Shown one piece after another: positions 25,766 to 34,667 of a stretch of DNA of 64,000 nt. Below the pieces are notes generated by a model. That model did no database searches. It had not been told where the DNA came from and saw only the letters and a program-made list of their open reading frames with translations. The DNA comes from Anabaena lutea FACHB-196 (GTDB lineage Bacteria > Cyanobacteriota > Cyanobacteriia > Cyanobacteriales > Nostocaceae): contig NZ_JACJST010000003.1 of the NCBI RefSeq assembly GCF_014698305.1, positions 186,001 through 250,000 of the forward strand, given 5' to 3'. Numbering within the stretch: the first letter of the stretch is position 1; every line of letters begins with the position of its first letter. The position numbers and the translations under genes are program-made.

Positions 25766-26704
25766 CTATTTTTGACTTAGAAAACTTTTGACAATATTAA
25801 CTATTTGTTGTTTCTCTTCAAACCCAGAACTATAGACATGACTTAAAGGTACACTTTCTCCAGATTCTAAAATTAAAATCACTCTATAAGTAAATCCACC
25901 TTCATCAGCATCAGAACTTTCAACTTTAATATTAACAATTTCATTTAATGAGTACTGAGAAAAACTCTTGCCAAATATTCCAAACCATCGGTAGCTGCTC
26001 AGAATTAGGCTATTTGCTTCTTTATTTAAATTGCAGCTAATAAATAAACCTGCTCCTATTATTATTAGAGCTAATAAACTAAAAAATACTGTTATTTCAA
26101 CTAGAAAATAAATAAGTGACCTATCATCTTTCTGAACTAGTAATTTCTTTTCTAATGGCTGCGCCAAAAAATTATTAATTTGTGATATTATTGACTTTAA
26201 TTGTTCATGACTAAATCTATCTCTGTATGCTTGTGCAAAAGGAAAACTTTCTGTATTGGTGATTAACTGAATTCGATATTTATAGTAAATTTTTCCATCG
26301 CTATCAGTCTCACTTTGTTTTTCCAAATTAGCTCCAATTAATTCAGAAATATGTTTCTGGCTTTTTTCATGACTAAACCAATCAAATTCTACCAATTTAC
26401 ATATAACTGATGATGTCTTCTGCTCAGTGCTTTTAGCAATAATTGGAATATCTATATTTTCTGGAACACGGTCACAATTAAGCTGTGTGATAGGTGTAGC
26501 TATCAAGCTAGAATATAAGCAAATTATTGCTATTTGTCCAATAAACAAACCAATAAACCGAAGAAACTTGGGTTGAATAGTAAAGTTCAATTTATCTTGT
26601 GTTTGCTCATCAACTTTTATTGTCTTACCCCTGATAAAATACCAATATAACCACAAGTTAGTAATCAATAATACAGCTTGTAAGAGAGGATCTTTACTAT
26701 CCAT
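25766..26704 (-). CDS. Membrane protein with three predicted helices, unknown
   Basis: The start is placed at the ATG at 26704 (MDSKDPLLQAVLLITNLWLYWYF), preceded by GAGG; the longer reading would begin inside a dispersed repeat. The 312-residue protein has helices near 8-25, 48-68 and 210-235. A large extracytoplasmic region lies between (with the Cys residues NCDRVP and SSVICKLVEF), and a C-terminal cytosolic domain resembles bacterial PH-like domains (YRVILILESGESVPLSH). No family is assigned. Confidence 0.7.
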   Translation of the reverse strand: MDSKDPLLQAVLLITNLWLYWYFIRGKTIKVDEQTQDKLNFTIQPKFLRFIGLFIGQIAIICLYSSLIATPITQLNCDRVPENIDIPIIAKSTEQKTSSVICKLVEFDWFSHEKSQKHISELIGANLEKQSETDSDGKIYYKYRIQLITNTESFPFAQAYRDRFSHEQLKSIISQINNFLAQPLEKKLLVQKDDRSLIYFLVEITVFFSLLALIIIGAGLFISCNLNKEANSLILSSYRWFGIFGKSFSQYSLNEIVNIKVESSDADEGGFTYRVILILESGESVPLSHVYSSGFEEKQQIVNIVKSFLSQK

Positions 26705-26710
26705 ATTTAA

Positions 26711-26830
26711 GTACCTCAGCAAAATTAATTAGACATTTTGCCAAAAAATAAAAATCTCTGTATTCCTTTAGTATTCCCTATTGCCTATTCCTTCCCCTAA
26801 ATATTCAATTGATTTTGTACGACTATTTAT
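26711..26830 (+). repeat. Dispersed repeat, copy 2 (partner at 5211-5338)
   Basis: Same GTACCTCAGCAAAATTAATT start and near-identical following 55 bp as the copy at 5211. It begins seven bases upstream of the start codon of the membrane protein gene and could contribute its ribosome binding site (GAGG on the minus strand). Confidence 0.75.
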
Positions 26831-26913
26831 ATTTTCAATGCTGACCCGCAAGCTACGTATTCACAAATTTATGCTTAACACTACACTCAGACAATTACAG
26901 TGTTGAGTATGCA

Positions 26914-27438
26914 TTAACGACACCCCAAACTATCCCGTGTTGAAACCCCAGTTACAGAATTAACACCATCTGCCCGTTCACATAATAGGGATACTTGATA
27001 ACGGTCAATCAAAGCATCTGTAAAATCAGCACCTGTGATATCCGCGTCATAAAAACGACTACGGGTTAAGGTTGCTTCTGTGAAAATGGCATTTTTCAGA
27101 TTAGCACCATCCAAGGTCACTCTATCAACTAAAGCACCTGTTAAATTTGCATCTGCTAAATTCGCTTTTAACAAAACGCCTTTAGTTAAAATCGCGTTAG
27201 TTAAATTCGCACCTTGAAAATTTGCCCCTCGCATTTCGGCTGCGACAAAAGTCCCACCGACTAAATCAGCATGAGAAAAATCACCATTTTCTAAAGAGGC
27301 GTTGTTATAGTTGATGGTGTTGACTTGAGCAAAAGCAGGTTTGGGATTAATAATTACCCAGAATAAAGCCAACATCAAAATTAATATTAAACTTAATAAT
27401 CTCAACAAAATCTTTTTCATAAGTTTATTAATTTTCAT
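26914..27438 (-). CDS. Exported pentapeptide-repeat protein
   Basis: The 174-residue protein opens with a basic, hydrophobic signal sequence ([23 protein letters not shown]… PAFA), so it is secreted to the lumen or periplasm; an internal start at 27420 is equally good. The body holds about 15 A(D/N)Lxx pentapeptides, for example [27 protein letters not shown], forming a right-handed beta helix. The C-terminal tail has two cysteines ([14 protein letters not shown]) that may pair. Lumenal pentapeptide proteins of this type exist in thylakoids; the function is unknown. Confidence 0.88.
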   Translation of the reverse strand: MKINKLMKKILLRLLSLILILMLALFWVIINPKPAFAQVNTINYNNASLENGDFSHADLVGGTFVAAEMRGANFQGANLTNAILTKGVLLKANLADANLTGALVDRVTLDGANLKNAIFTEATLTRSRFYDADITGADFTDALIDRYQVSLLCERADGVNSVTGVSTRDSLGCR

Positions 27439-27440
27439 TT

Positions 27441-27470
27441 GTAGGGGTAAAGCGCAATGCTAAACCCTTA
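27441..27470. repeat. GTAGGGGT-AAGCGCAATGCTAA hairpin repeat, degenerate copy
   Basis: It shares GTAGGGGTnAAGCGCAATGCTAAACCC with 21129-21159. It lies just upstream of the pentapeptide gene (minus strand). Confidence 0.6.
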
Positions 27471-27487
27471 CTGTTACTTATTTTTTG

Positions 27488-27550
27488 CCAATGACCAATG
27501 ACCAATGACCAATGACCAATGACCAATGACCAATGACCAATGACCAATGA
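27488..27550. repeat. Heptamer array (CCAATGA)9
   Basis: Nine perfect copies of CCAATGA (63 bp) end on the base before the stop codon of the LCP-family gene. This is the longest tandem repeat in the window. Confidence 0.95.
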
Positions 27551-29068
27551 CTATTTCCAATCTTTACCAATCCGAATTGTCAAGTCAGATTCCAAATCTC
27601 CAGTTGCTGACACATTGATTTGACCCAAGCCTAAGACTTGTTGTAAGTCAACTCCTGTTTGATGAGTTCCTTTCTGGACAATTATCTGTGTTTGACGTTG
27701 GGTATCAGGCCAATCAGGAACGGTGTAAATATTTGTAAAACCTTTTTGTTTGAGATAGGTAATAACTTGTTCCGTTAACTGAGGTTGATTGGAAGCATTT
27801 TGAATAGCAATTTTGAGGCGATACACAGGTCTTAAATCTGGCTTCAGACCGGGTACATTCACCCCAACATAATCATTCAATAAGCTTTGTTGTCCATTCA
27901 TATTCAGCCAATAGCTATTGGGGTCTTTACTGAATTTGCTGAATGTACCTGGTAACATGGTTAATTGAAAATTATCCCGCTCTACCTTCTCGGCAAAATG
28001 AGCCAACGCCATCATTTCTTGCATTTTCAGGTTGGTGTCAAAATACTTTCGCATAATGCGAGTTAATTGGGGCAACCTGGGTAAAACTGTGGGACTATTG
28101 ATTTGTTGCAGCAAAGCGGTTATGAGTGCTTGTTGTCGCTGCACCCGTGGTAGATCTCCTAAACCTGTTTCCCTAAATCTGGCAAATAATTCGGCTTGTT
28201 CACCATTAAGAGTCTGCCAACCGCTGACTAAATTTACCGATAAACCACCAGCTTGATCCTTATAATTCATCTCTTGGGGTACAAATACATTTACCCCACC
28301 CAACTGATCAACTAATTGTCTCAGTCCACTAGTAGAGATGCGAATATAGCGATCAATAGGCGCATTGTTCAAGGTGCGGCTAACTACCCGTGCGGCTAAT
28401 ACTGGACCACCTTTGGCATTAGCTTCAGATACCTGAGTTAGTCCCTGTTCGGGGATCGAGATCATTGTCCCTCTGGGAATTGAAAGCACGCGAATAGATT
28501 GATCGCTGGGATTTAGCCGTATTAGTAACATCGTATCACTGCTACCGGCAAAACTTTCTGGGGAGCCATCAACAGTACCCTTAACTGGTTCAATACCCAT
28601 AACTAAAATGTTCATGGGTTTTGTTAGTTGGTACTTATGGTGGTGATTGGAGAGTGTACTCCATAAAGACCCAGGTACTTTTACCTGATCTTTAGTATTA
28701 GAGGCAAAATCATCATCTTTGACCTGATCTAAATTACTCCACAGAGGAGTCCAAAGTGCTAAACTTGATACTAGCAACCCGGATAAAATGATCCCTAAAA
28801 CAAAGGTTAATATCCACAGTAGCCAGTGGGGCATCGTCAAACCCAACCGCTCATATATCTGGTTAGGAAGCGCACCCACTGAATCGATGACATTCTGAGA
28901 ATCATTTATTGGCGGCTTTGGGATTGCCTCTGCCTGTGATTCTGGGACTTGTTGAGGTATGACCTGATTTTCTGTCCGTGGAAATTGTGGCGATCGCACT
29001 CCTGGATCTAAAGCTGGTACTTGCTGAGGTATAACTTGATTTTCCGACCATTGAACTTGTTTTATCAC
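27551..29068 (-). CDS. LytR-CpsA-Psr (LCP) family wall-polymer ligase
   Basis: I prefer the GTG at 29068 (preceded by GGGGAGA) to a TTG at 29086 whose spacing is poor; this gives 505 residues. Order: a Pro/Gln-rich cytosolic tail in which ENQVIPQQVP occurs twice, one transmembrane helix (WLLWILTFVLGIILSGLLVSSLAL), the LCP catalytic domain and a LytR_C domain (about 420-505). The LCP domain includes NILVMGIEPVKG, SSDTMLLIRLNPSDQSIRVLSIPRGT and ELFARFRETGLGDLPRVQRQQALI. LCP enzymes transfer glycopolymers from lipid carriers to peptidoglycan on the outer face of the membrane. Confidence 0.92.
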   Translation of the reverse strand: MIKQVQWSENQVIPQQVPALDPGVRSPQFPRTENQVIPQQVPESQAEAIPKPPINDSQNVIDSVGALPNQIYERLGLTMPHWLLWILTFVLGIILSGLLVSSLALWTPLWSNLDQVKDDDFASNTKDQVKVPGSLWSTLSNHHHKYQLTKPMNILVMGIEPVKGTVDGSPESFAGSSDTMLLIRLNPSDQSIRVLSIPRGTMISIPEQGLTQVSEANAKGGPVLAARVVSRTLNNAPIDRYIRISTSGLRQLVDQLGGVNVFVPQEMNYKDQAGGLSVNLVSGWQTLNGEQAELFARFRETGLGDLPRVQRQQALITALLQQINSPTVLPRLPQLTRIMRKYFDTNLKMQEMMALAHFAEKVERDNFQLTMLPGTFSKFSKDPNSYWLNMNGQQSLLNDYVGVNVPGLKPDLRPVYRLKIAIQNASNQPQLTEQVITYLKQKGFTNIYTVPDWPDTQRQTQIIVQKGTHQTGVDLQQVLGLGQINVSATGDLESDLTIRIGKDWK

Positions 29069-29306
29069 AATTCTCTCCCCACTCAACCACTCCCTAAAGG
29101 TATGTTAATCCAAGCTACAAATTTTGCCAGAGTAATATGTATCTGTAAGAATTTTAGATTTCCGAAAAGCCGAGTTTAGATTTTTTGGGTACGGTTGCCC
29201 TCTTAGTTTTAACTAGGTGATAAATAAAACATTTAAAAAACACTATCCCAACCAAAATTGAATGAATGTACACTTGTATTGTTCTGGAACAGGTGTATAT
29301 GACAAC

Positions 29307-30371
29307 ATGAATAGTTTACTGATCCCTGTAATTCTTGCGGGCGGCAAAGGTGAGCGTTTTTGGCCTCTCAGTCGCCGCCACCGACCCAAGCAATTTTTAA
29401 GTCTCGATGGTAGTTCTAGAAGCTTACTCCAAGGAACTGCTGATCGACTACTAACACTTGCAGGTGGTTGGGATCACCTGTGGGTAATTACTTCTAGTCA
29501 AATAGCTCAAGGAGTACGAGAACAACTACCCAATCTACCAGAGCAAAATTTGCTGATCGAATCAGAAGGTAGGGATACAGCTGCTGCCGTTGCTTGGACA
29601 AGTTTGGAAATTAAAAAGCGTTACGGAGAAGATGCTGTAATTGGCTTTTTCCCTGCTGACCACTGGATTGCTGATCAAGATGCGTTTGTACATACCTTGA
29701 GTGCAGCTACCGAGCTTGCGACTAGCACAGCAGCGATTGTCACGTTGGGGATCAAGCCTACTTTCCCATCAACTGGTTACGGCTACATTGAACAAGGTGA
29801 AAAGATTGGTAGCTTTAATGCGTTGCCAGCTTATCACGTCAACCGCTTTACTGAAAAGCCCAACCGGGAAACGGCAGAAACTTTTTTATCTACGGGACAA
29901 TTTAGCTGGAATAGTGGTATGTTCGTCTTCCGGGCTGGAGTCGTTCTGGAAGAACTGCGTACCCATGCCTCAGAAATCATCGAACCCTTAGAGCAACAAG
30001 GCCCTGATATATACCCCCAGTTGCCTAAAAAAAGTATAGATTACGCGTTGATGGAAAAAACAAGTCTAGCATATGTTTTACCAGTGGAATTTGGTTGGGA
30101 TGATTTAGGCGATTGGAATGCGATCGAACGCTTACTCAAAAAAGAAGATCATCCTAATGTTGAATTAGCTACTCATGTAGGACTAGATACTGAGGGAGCG
30201 ATTATTTATGCCTCCAATCCAGATGATGTAGTTGTGACTATTGGGCTAGATGATGTGGTCATTGTGCGCGATCGCAATGTTACCCTGATAGTAAAAAAGG
30301 AACGTACCCAAGAAATTAAGCAGATCCTCAAAATCCTGCAAAGTGATCCCCGGTTTACTAACCTATTGTAA
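29307..30371 (+). CDS. Mannose-1-phosphate guanylyltransferase
   Basis: The start is taken at the ATG at 29307 (MNSLLIPVILAGGKGERFWPLSR); a longer reading from 29262 adds 15 residues before the nucleotide-binding motif. The 354-residue enzyme has LAGGKGERFWPLSR, FPADHWIAD, YGYIEQG, NRFTEKPN and WNSGMFVF, the classical GDP-mannose pyrophosphorylase motifs. It makes GDP-mannose from GTP and mannose-1-phosphate in the cytosol for polysaccharides and glycolipids. It lacks the fused phosphomannose isomerase domain. It is divergent from the LCP gene, which is consistent with an envelope-polysaccharide theme. Confidence 0.95.
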   Translation: MNSLLIPVILAGGKGERFWPLSRRHRPKQFLSLDGSSRSLLQGTADRLLTLAGGWDHLWVITSSQIAQGVREQLPNLPEQNLLIESEGRDTAAAVAWTSLEIKKRYGEDAVIGFFPADHWIADQDAFVHTLSAATELATSTAAIVTLGIKPTFPSTGYGYIEQGEKIGSFNALPAYHVNRFTEKPNRETAETFLSTGQFSWNSGMFVFRAGVVLEELRTHASEIIEPLEQQGPDIYPQLPKKSIDYALMEKTSLAYVLPVEFGWDDLGDWNAIERLLKKEDHPNVELATHVGLDTEGAIIYASNPDDVVVTIGLDDVVIVRDRNVTLIVKKERTQEIKQILKILQSDPRFTNLL

Positions 30372-30577
30372 AAGTTAACACCCTTGGTAGAGGCTCAAAA
30401 GTCTTGTTCCCAATTATAACTAGATTGTCTATAGTATTCTGTGACATTTAGCTTAAGCAACAACTTTGAGCCTTGAATCCTGGGGATCACTATGAAATTC
30501 ACTTTTTGTTAAACAAAAACATATTTCTTCATCAAAGATAGTGGCTAAAAAACCAGTAGGCAAGAGTTTTTTTTAAA

Positions 30578-30610
30578 TTTTTAAGTTTTAATTTTTAAGT
30601 TTTAATTTTT
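30578..30610. repeat. AT-rich tandem repeat (TTTTTAAGTTTTAA, two copies)
   Basis: Two 14-bp copies followed by a T-tract lie 20 bp upstream of the ABC1-kinase gene. The same 14-mer occurs once at about 43910-43925. Confidence 0.7.
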
Positions 30611-30629
30611 TGTCTTCATTTCCCAAAAA

Positions 30630-32273
30630 ATGTTCCTAACCCAAACTGTTCCCCGACAACGAGAAATTATTGAAGTAGTCCTCCGCAACGGCTGGGACTA
30701 TATGCGAAGGTTGCTCACCGGTGGTAAAGCTGATCAACCCCAACTACCTACACCTGCGGTCTTAAAAAACATCTTGGTAGATTTGGGGCCAGTTTACGTC
30801 AAACTCGGACAGCTACTTTCTACCCGTCCCGATTTACTTAGCGCTGGTTACATTGAAGAACTCTCAACTCTCCAAGACGAAGTACCCCCAGTTCCTTGGG
30901 CTGAAGTAGAAGTAGTGATCCGTAAACAGCTAAAACGCCCACTAGAAGAAACCTTCAACACCATTAATCATGTCCCAGTAGCAGCGGGATCAATTGCTCA
31001 AACCCATCGTGCCACTTTAGCAGACGGAAGGGAAGTTGCTCTTAAAGTCCAACGTCCGGGGATCGATGCGACGATTGCTCAAGATATTGCTTTAATTCAA
31101 GGAATCGCGGATTTAGTCGCGCGGACTGATTTTGGCCAAAATTACGACATCAAATCCACTGCTGAAGAATTTACTAAAGCCCTAGAAGCTGAGTTAGACT
31201 TTACACGAGAAGCAGGATTTACAGACCAACTCCGGCGTAACTTATCCCAAAGTCGTTGGTATGATCCCACACAAATAGTAGTTGCAGAAATTAACTGGGA
31301 TTTGACAACAGAAAAATTATTGGTGATGGAGTGGTTAGATGGCGTTCCCCTGCTGTCAGCCGATTTAAGTAACGAAAATCCTCAGGATGCTGTCGCCAAA
31401 CGAACAGCGATCACTACTTTATTATTTAGAGTATTTTTTCAGCAACTATATATTGATGGCTTTTTTCACGCTGATCCCCATCCAGGTAACTTGTTTTATC
31501 TCACATCAGGGCGTGTAGCGCTGTTAGACTGTGGTATGGTGGGCAGACTTGATCCTCGTACCCAGCAAATCTTAACAGAAATGTTGTTAGCAATTGTAGA
31601 TTTGGATGCTCAGAGGTGCGCTCAGTTAACTTTGCAACTTTCCGATTCTGCTCAACCAGTCATTTTGTCGCGGTTAGAAAACGATTATGACCGGATGTTG
31701 CGAAAATACTACAATGCCAGCTTGACTGATATAAATTTCAGTCAGATAATTTATGAAATTTTACAAATTGCCCGCAATAATAAAATTCGCTTACCTAGCA
31801 ATATGGGCTTGTATGCTAAAACTTTAGCAAATTTAGAAGGGGTAGCGCGTACCTTTAACCCAGAAGTGAATTTATTTGATGAAATTAAACCATTAATCAC
31901 AGACTTGTTTCGTCAGCAGTTATTGGGAGATAATCCAGTGCGATCGCTCTTACGCACCGCTTTAGATATCAAAAGTCTCTCTTTACAATCTCCCCGCCAA
32001 ATTGAACTATTCTTAGACCGTGTAACATCAGAAACCTTTCAGTGGAACTTATCACTTCAGGGTTTAGACGGTATGCGCCGCACAATGGACGATGTCGCTA
32101 ACCGACTTTCTTTTAGTATATTAGTAGGTTCCCTAATTATGGGTGCAGCTATTATTTCTAGTCAAGCCCAAACATCTCAGTTATCATTTGTTAGTAATGT
32201 TCTATTTGCTGCCGCTAGTTTGTTAGGCTTGTGGTTAATTATTAGTATTTTGCGCTCAGGGCGTTTAAGGTAA
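30630..32273 (+). CDS. ABC1/UbiB-family atypical kinase (AarF-like)
   Basis: The 547-residue protein has the ADCK/UbiB hallmarks: the KxGQ helix motif in YVKLGQLLSTRPDLL, the Ala-rich nucleotide loop VAAGSIAQTHRA, the Lys in VALKVQRPG, FFHADPHPGNLFYL and LLDCGMVGRLD. Two C-terminal membrane helices are present (SILVGSLIMGAAIISSQ and VLFAAASLLGLWLIISIL). Family members support isoprenoid-quinone metabolism at membranes; cyanobacteria carry several copies with plastoquinone- or stress-related roles. It is a complete and ordinary copy. Confidence 0.94.
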   Translation: MFLTQTVPRQREIIEVVLRNGWDYMRRLLTGGKADQPQLPTPAVLKNILVDLGPVYVKLGQLLSTRPDLLSAGYIEELSTLQDEVPPVPWAEVEVVIRKQLKRPLEETFNTINHVPVAAGSIAQTHRATLADGREVALKVQRPGIDATIAQDIALIQGIADLVARTDFGQNYDIKSTAEEFTKALEAELDFTREAGFTDQLRRNLSQSRWYDPTQIVVAEINWDLTTEKLLVMEWLDGVPLLSADLSNENPQDAVAKRTAITTLLFRVFFQQLYIDGFFHADPHPGNLFYLTSGRVALLDCGMVGRLDPRTQQILTEMLLAIVDLDAQRCAQLTLQLSDSAQPVILSRLENDYDRMLRKYYNASLTDINFSQIIYEILQIARNNKIRLPSNMGLYAKTLANLEGVARTFNPEVNLFDEIKPLITDLFRQQLLGDNPVRSLLRTALDIKSLSLQSPRQIELFLDRVTSETFQWNLSLQGLDGMRRTMDDVANRLSFSILVGSLIMGAAIISSQAQTSQLSFVSNVLFAAASLLGLWLIISILRSGRLR

Positions 32274-32766
32274 CTTAATTAACTTAACTAAGGTGGGCAA
32301 TACTAGATGGTAAATGTGTAAGAATTCAGGAGTCAGGAGTCAGGAGGAGGCAGTGCGGTGGACGGGTTCCCCGGCATAAAGCAACTGCCGTTCAGGAGTC
32401 AGAATGCTTATGAAATGAAGAATAGAGAGAAGCAAGATTTTATCAAAATCATTAAATTTGACTCGAAAAGTCTTTATTCTCCTGACTTAGAGAAGTCTCT
32501 ATCCTGAATACTTACGCAAATGTTAACTTTTATATATAATTTTCACAAGGGGTTTACATAAGCTCAGATTACTTAGATAATTATACTTAAATAAGTATTT
32601 GGAATTAATAGATATATAGCATTTCCTAGTCTGCTGAGGTACAAATTTATCTGCGTCTCTTTGCGTCTATCCTCTTCTATCTGCGGTTAATTCTTTCTTC
32701 GGTGTACGTCACTTGAATGAGAATCGCTATAATATCACATTAATTTCAGTTGAGAAACAAATATTC
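32274..32766. other. Intergenic region with a 198-bp inverted-repeat element
   Basis: This 493-bp gap contains the element at 32318-32515 and GCGTCTCTTTGCGTCTA-type interspersed repeat sequence near 32650-32700. A TTG-started frame from 32713 enters the next gene, but a later ATG is preferred. No RNA gene was recognised. Confidence 0.6.
32318..32515. mobile_element. MITE-like element with GTAAGAATTCAGGA termini
   Basis: GTAAGAATTCAGGA (32318-32331) and TCCTGAATACTTAC (32502-32515) form a 14-bp terminal inverted repeat with one mismatch. Inside are GGAGTCA heptamers and a GC-rich palindromic stretch (about 32347-32395). Confidence 0.55.
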
Positions 32767-34440
32767 ATGTTATATCCACAAGGTATATTGCAGATGGAGG
32801 AAAATATCCCTTTACCAGGTGATCCACTGCCATTCAATTCCCGATTTTACATTGAACGTCCTCCAATTGAAAGTGATGCTTATAAAGAGTTGAGCAAACC
32901 TGGAGGATTATTACGCATTAGAGCATCTTGCAATATGGGCAAAAGTTCCTTGATGTTGCGGTTAATTCACCAAGCCATGAATCAAGGATACACAATAGTG
33001 AGTATAGATTTCCAACAAGCAGATAGCCAAATTTTTACTAGTCTTGACAAATTTTTACGCTGGTTTTGTATTAATGTTGCTCGTCAGTTGTCCCTGACAC
33101 CAAATCTAAACGATTATTGGGATGAAGACATCGGCAGTAAAGTTAGTGCTTCAGTTTATTTTGAGGGATATTTATTAAAACAAATTCAAAGTCCATTAGT
33201 TTTAGTTCTGAATGAAGTCAATTATATTTTTGAACATCTGCAAATTGCTAAGGATTTTTTGCCTTTGTTAAGAAGTTGGCATGAAAAAGCCAAACAAACT
33301 AAAATTTGGCAAAAATTGCGTCTGGTAGTAATTCACTCTACAGAAGTTTATATTCCTTTAAATGTAAATCAATCTCCCTTTAATGTCGGATTATGCTTAA
33401 AAATACCAGAATTTAATGCAGAGCAAGTAACAGAATTTGCTAGACAACACGAACTGAATTGGTTTGATAGTAGTGCTGTAAAACAATTAATGGAGCTTGT
33501 CGGTGGACATCCTTATTTAATTCATCTAAGTTTATATCATCTCCAGCAACAAAAAATTTCTTTTCCAGAACTACTAGCAACTGCTATCAGCCACAACGGC
33601 ATTTATAGCAATCATTTAAGGTATTTATTGACGATATTACAAAGTAATAAAGAATTATCTGAAGCTTTTTATCAAGTTATAGATTCCCAAAAATCTACCC
33701 ATATATCGGCAAATTTAATTTATAGATTAGATAGTTTGGGACTTATTAAAAAATTAGGAAGTGATAATTTTCAACCTGCTTGTGAAATGTATCGTTTATT
33801 TTTTCAAAAAGAAAACTTAATAGCAGAAAATAATACTTCTATTCGGTTAGAACAACTAGAAGAAGAAAATGAAAGATTAAAATTTTTAGTGAATATTGAT
33901 ACACTGACTCAAATTGCTAACCGGAGGTATTTTGATAATCGCTTCCAATTAGAATGGGAAAGAATGGAACGTACCCAAGAACCCATAGCATTGATATTAG
34001 CAGATATAGATAAATTTAAACTTTTTAATGATACCTATGGACATCAAGCTGGAGATGATTGTTTAAGTCAAGTTGCTCAAGCAATTAGTTCCGTAATCAA
34101 ACGAGCAGATGATTTAGTTGCTCGTTATGGTGGTGAAGAATTTGCTATAATTTTATCACAGACTGACGCTAAAGGGGCGATAATAATTGCGGAAGAAATT
34201 AGAGAAAAAGTCAAATTATGGCAGATTAAAATTTCTAGCTTCACTAAATATAGTCAAGAAATAAATATAGCTAAGGTAACAATTAGTTTAGGAGTTGCCT
34301 GTATTATCCCTCAAGCCTCTCTAGGTTTAAAGGAATTATTTGAAGCAGCTGATCAAGCACTATATCAAGCCAAGCAAGTGGGGCGCGATCGCACTATTTT
34401 GAGTTCAAAATTTTGTTATTATAAACCAAGTGATAAATGA
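32767..34440 (+). CDS. AAA-like (STAND-type) domain fused to a GGDEF diguanylate cyclase
   Basis: Start at the ATG at 32767; another ATG at 32794 with AAGG upstream is possible. The N-terminal half (about 1-310) is the AAA-like domain seen in cyanobacterial signalling proteins: LPFNSRFYIERPPIESDAY, Walker A ASCNMGKSSLMLRL, and FYIERPP-type recognition segment. A short coiled coil (EQLEEENERLKFLV) links it to a GGDEF domain (about 375-540) with DTLTQIANRRYFD and an intact RYGGEEFAIIL active site. It should therefore make cyclic di-GMP. The Walker B position reads LVLNEVNYIF, with Asn where Asp is expected, so nucleotide hydrolysis may be impaired. Confidence 0.9.
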   Translation: MLYPQGILQMEENIPLPGDPLPFNSRFYIERPPIESDAYKELSKPGGLLRIRASCNMGKSSLMLRLIHQAMNQGYTIVSIDFQQADSQIFTSLDKFLRWFCINVARQLSLTPNLNDYWDEDIGSKVSASVYFEGYLLKQIQSPLVLVLNEVNYIFEHLQIAKDFLPLLRSWHEKAKQTKIWQKLRLVVIHSTEVYIPLNVNQSPFNVGLCLKIPEFNAEQVTEFARQHELNWFDSSAVKQLMELVGGHPYLIHLSLYHLQQQKISFPELLATAISHNGIYSNHLRYLLTILQSNKELSEAFYQVIDSQKSTHISANLIYRLDSLGLIKKLGSDNFQPACEMYRLFFQKENLIAENNTSIRLEQLEEENERLKFLVNIDTLTQIANRRYFDNRFQLEWERMERTQEPIALILADIDKFKLFNDTYGHQAGDDCLSQVAQAISSVIKRADDLVARYGGEEFAIILSQTDAKGAIIIAEEIREKVKLWQIKISSFTKYSQEINIAKVTISLGVACIIPQASLGLKELFEAADQALYQAKQVGRDRTILSSKFCYYKPSDK

Positions 34441-34667
34441 TACTTCTATATTAATTTTATTGATGGGGATACCCCACCACCTTCTTAAGTTATTAATTAA
34501 ATTATACTTATAATTGGCTGAGGGATTATTTCCAGCATCGTCAAGAATTAGTAAAAAATGATTCCACTAGAGAGAAGCTTTCTGAACACCATCTGTGCGA
34601 TCCTTAGAGGAGGCAGAAATCAGAAATCAGAAAGCAGAAGGCATAAGGTAGAAGGAAATAATTTTTT

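Noticed and set aside
27488-27550. Possible CRISPR-like array
   Set aside because: It is a contiguous 7-bp tandem repeat with no spacers; none of the repeats in the window has spacer-repeat structure.
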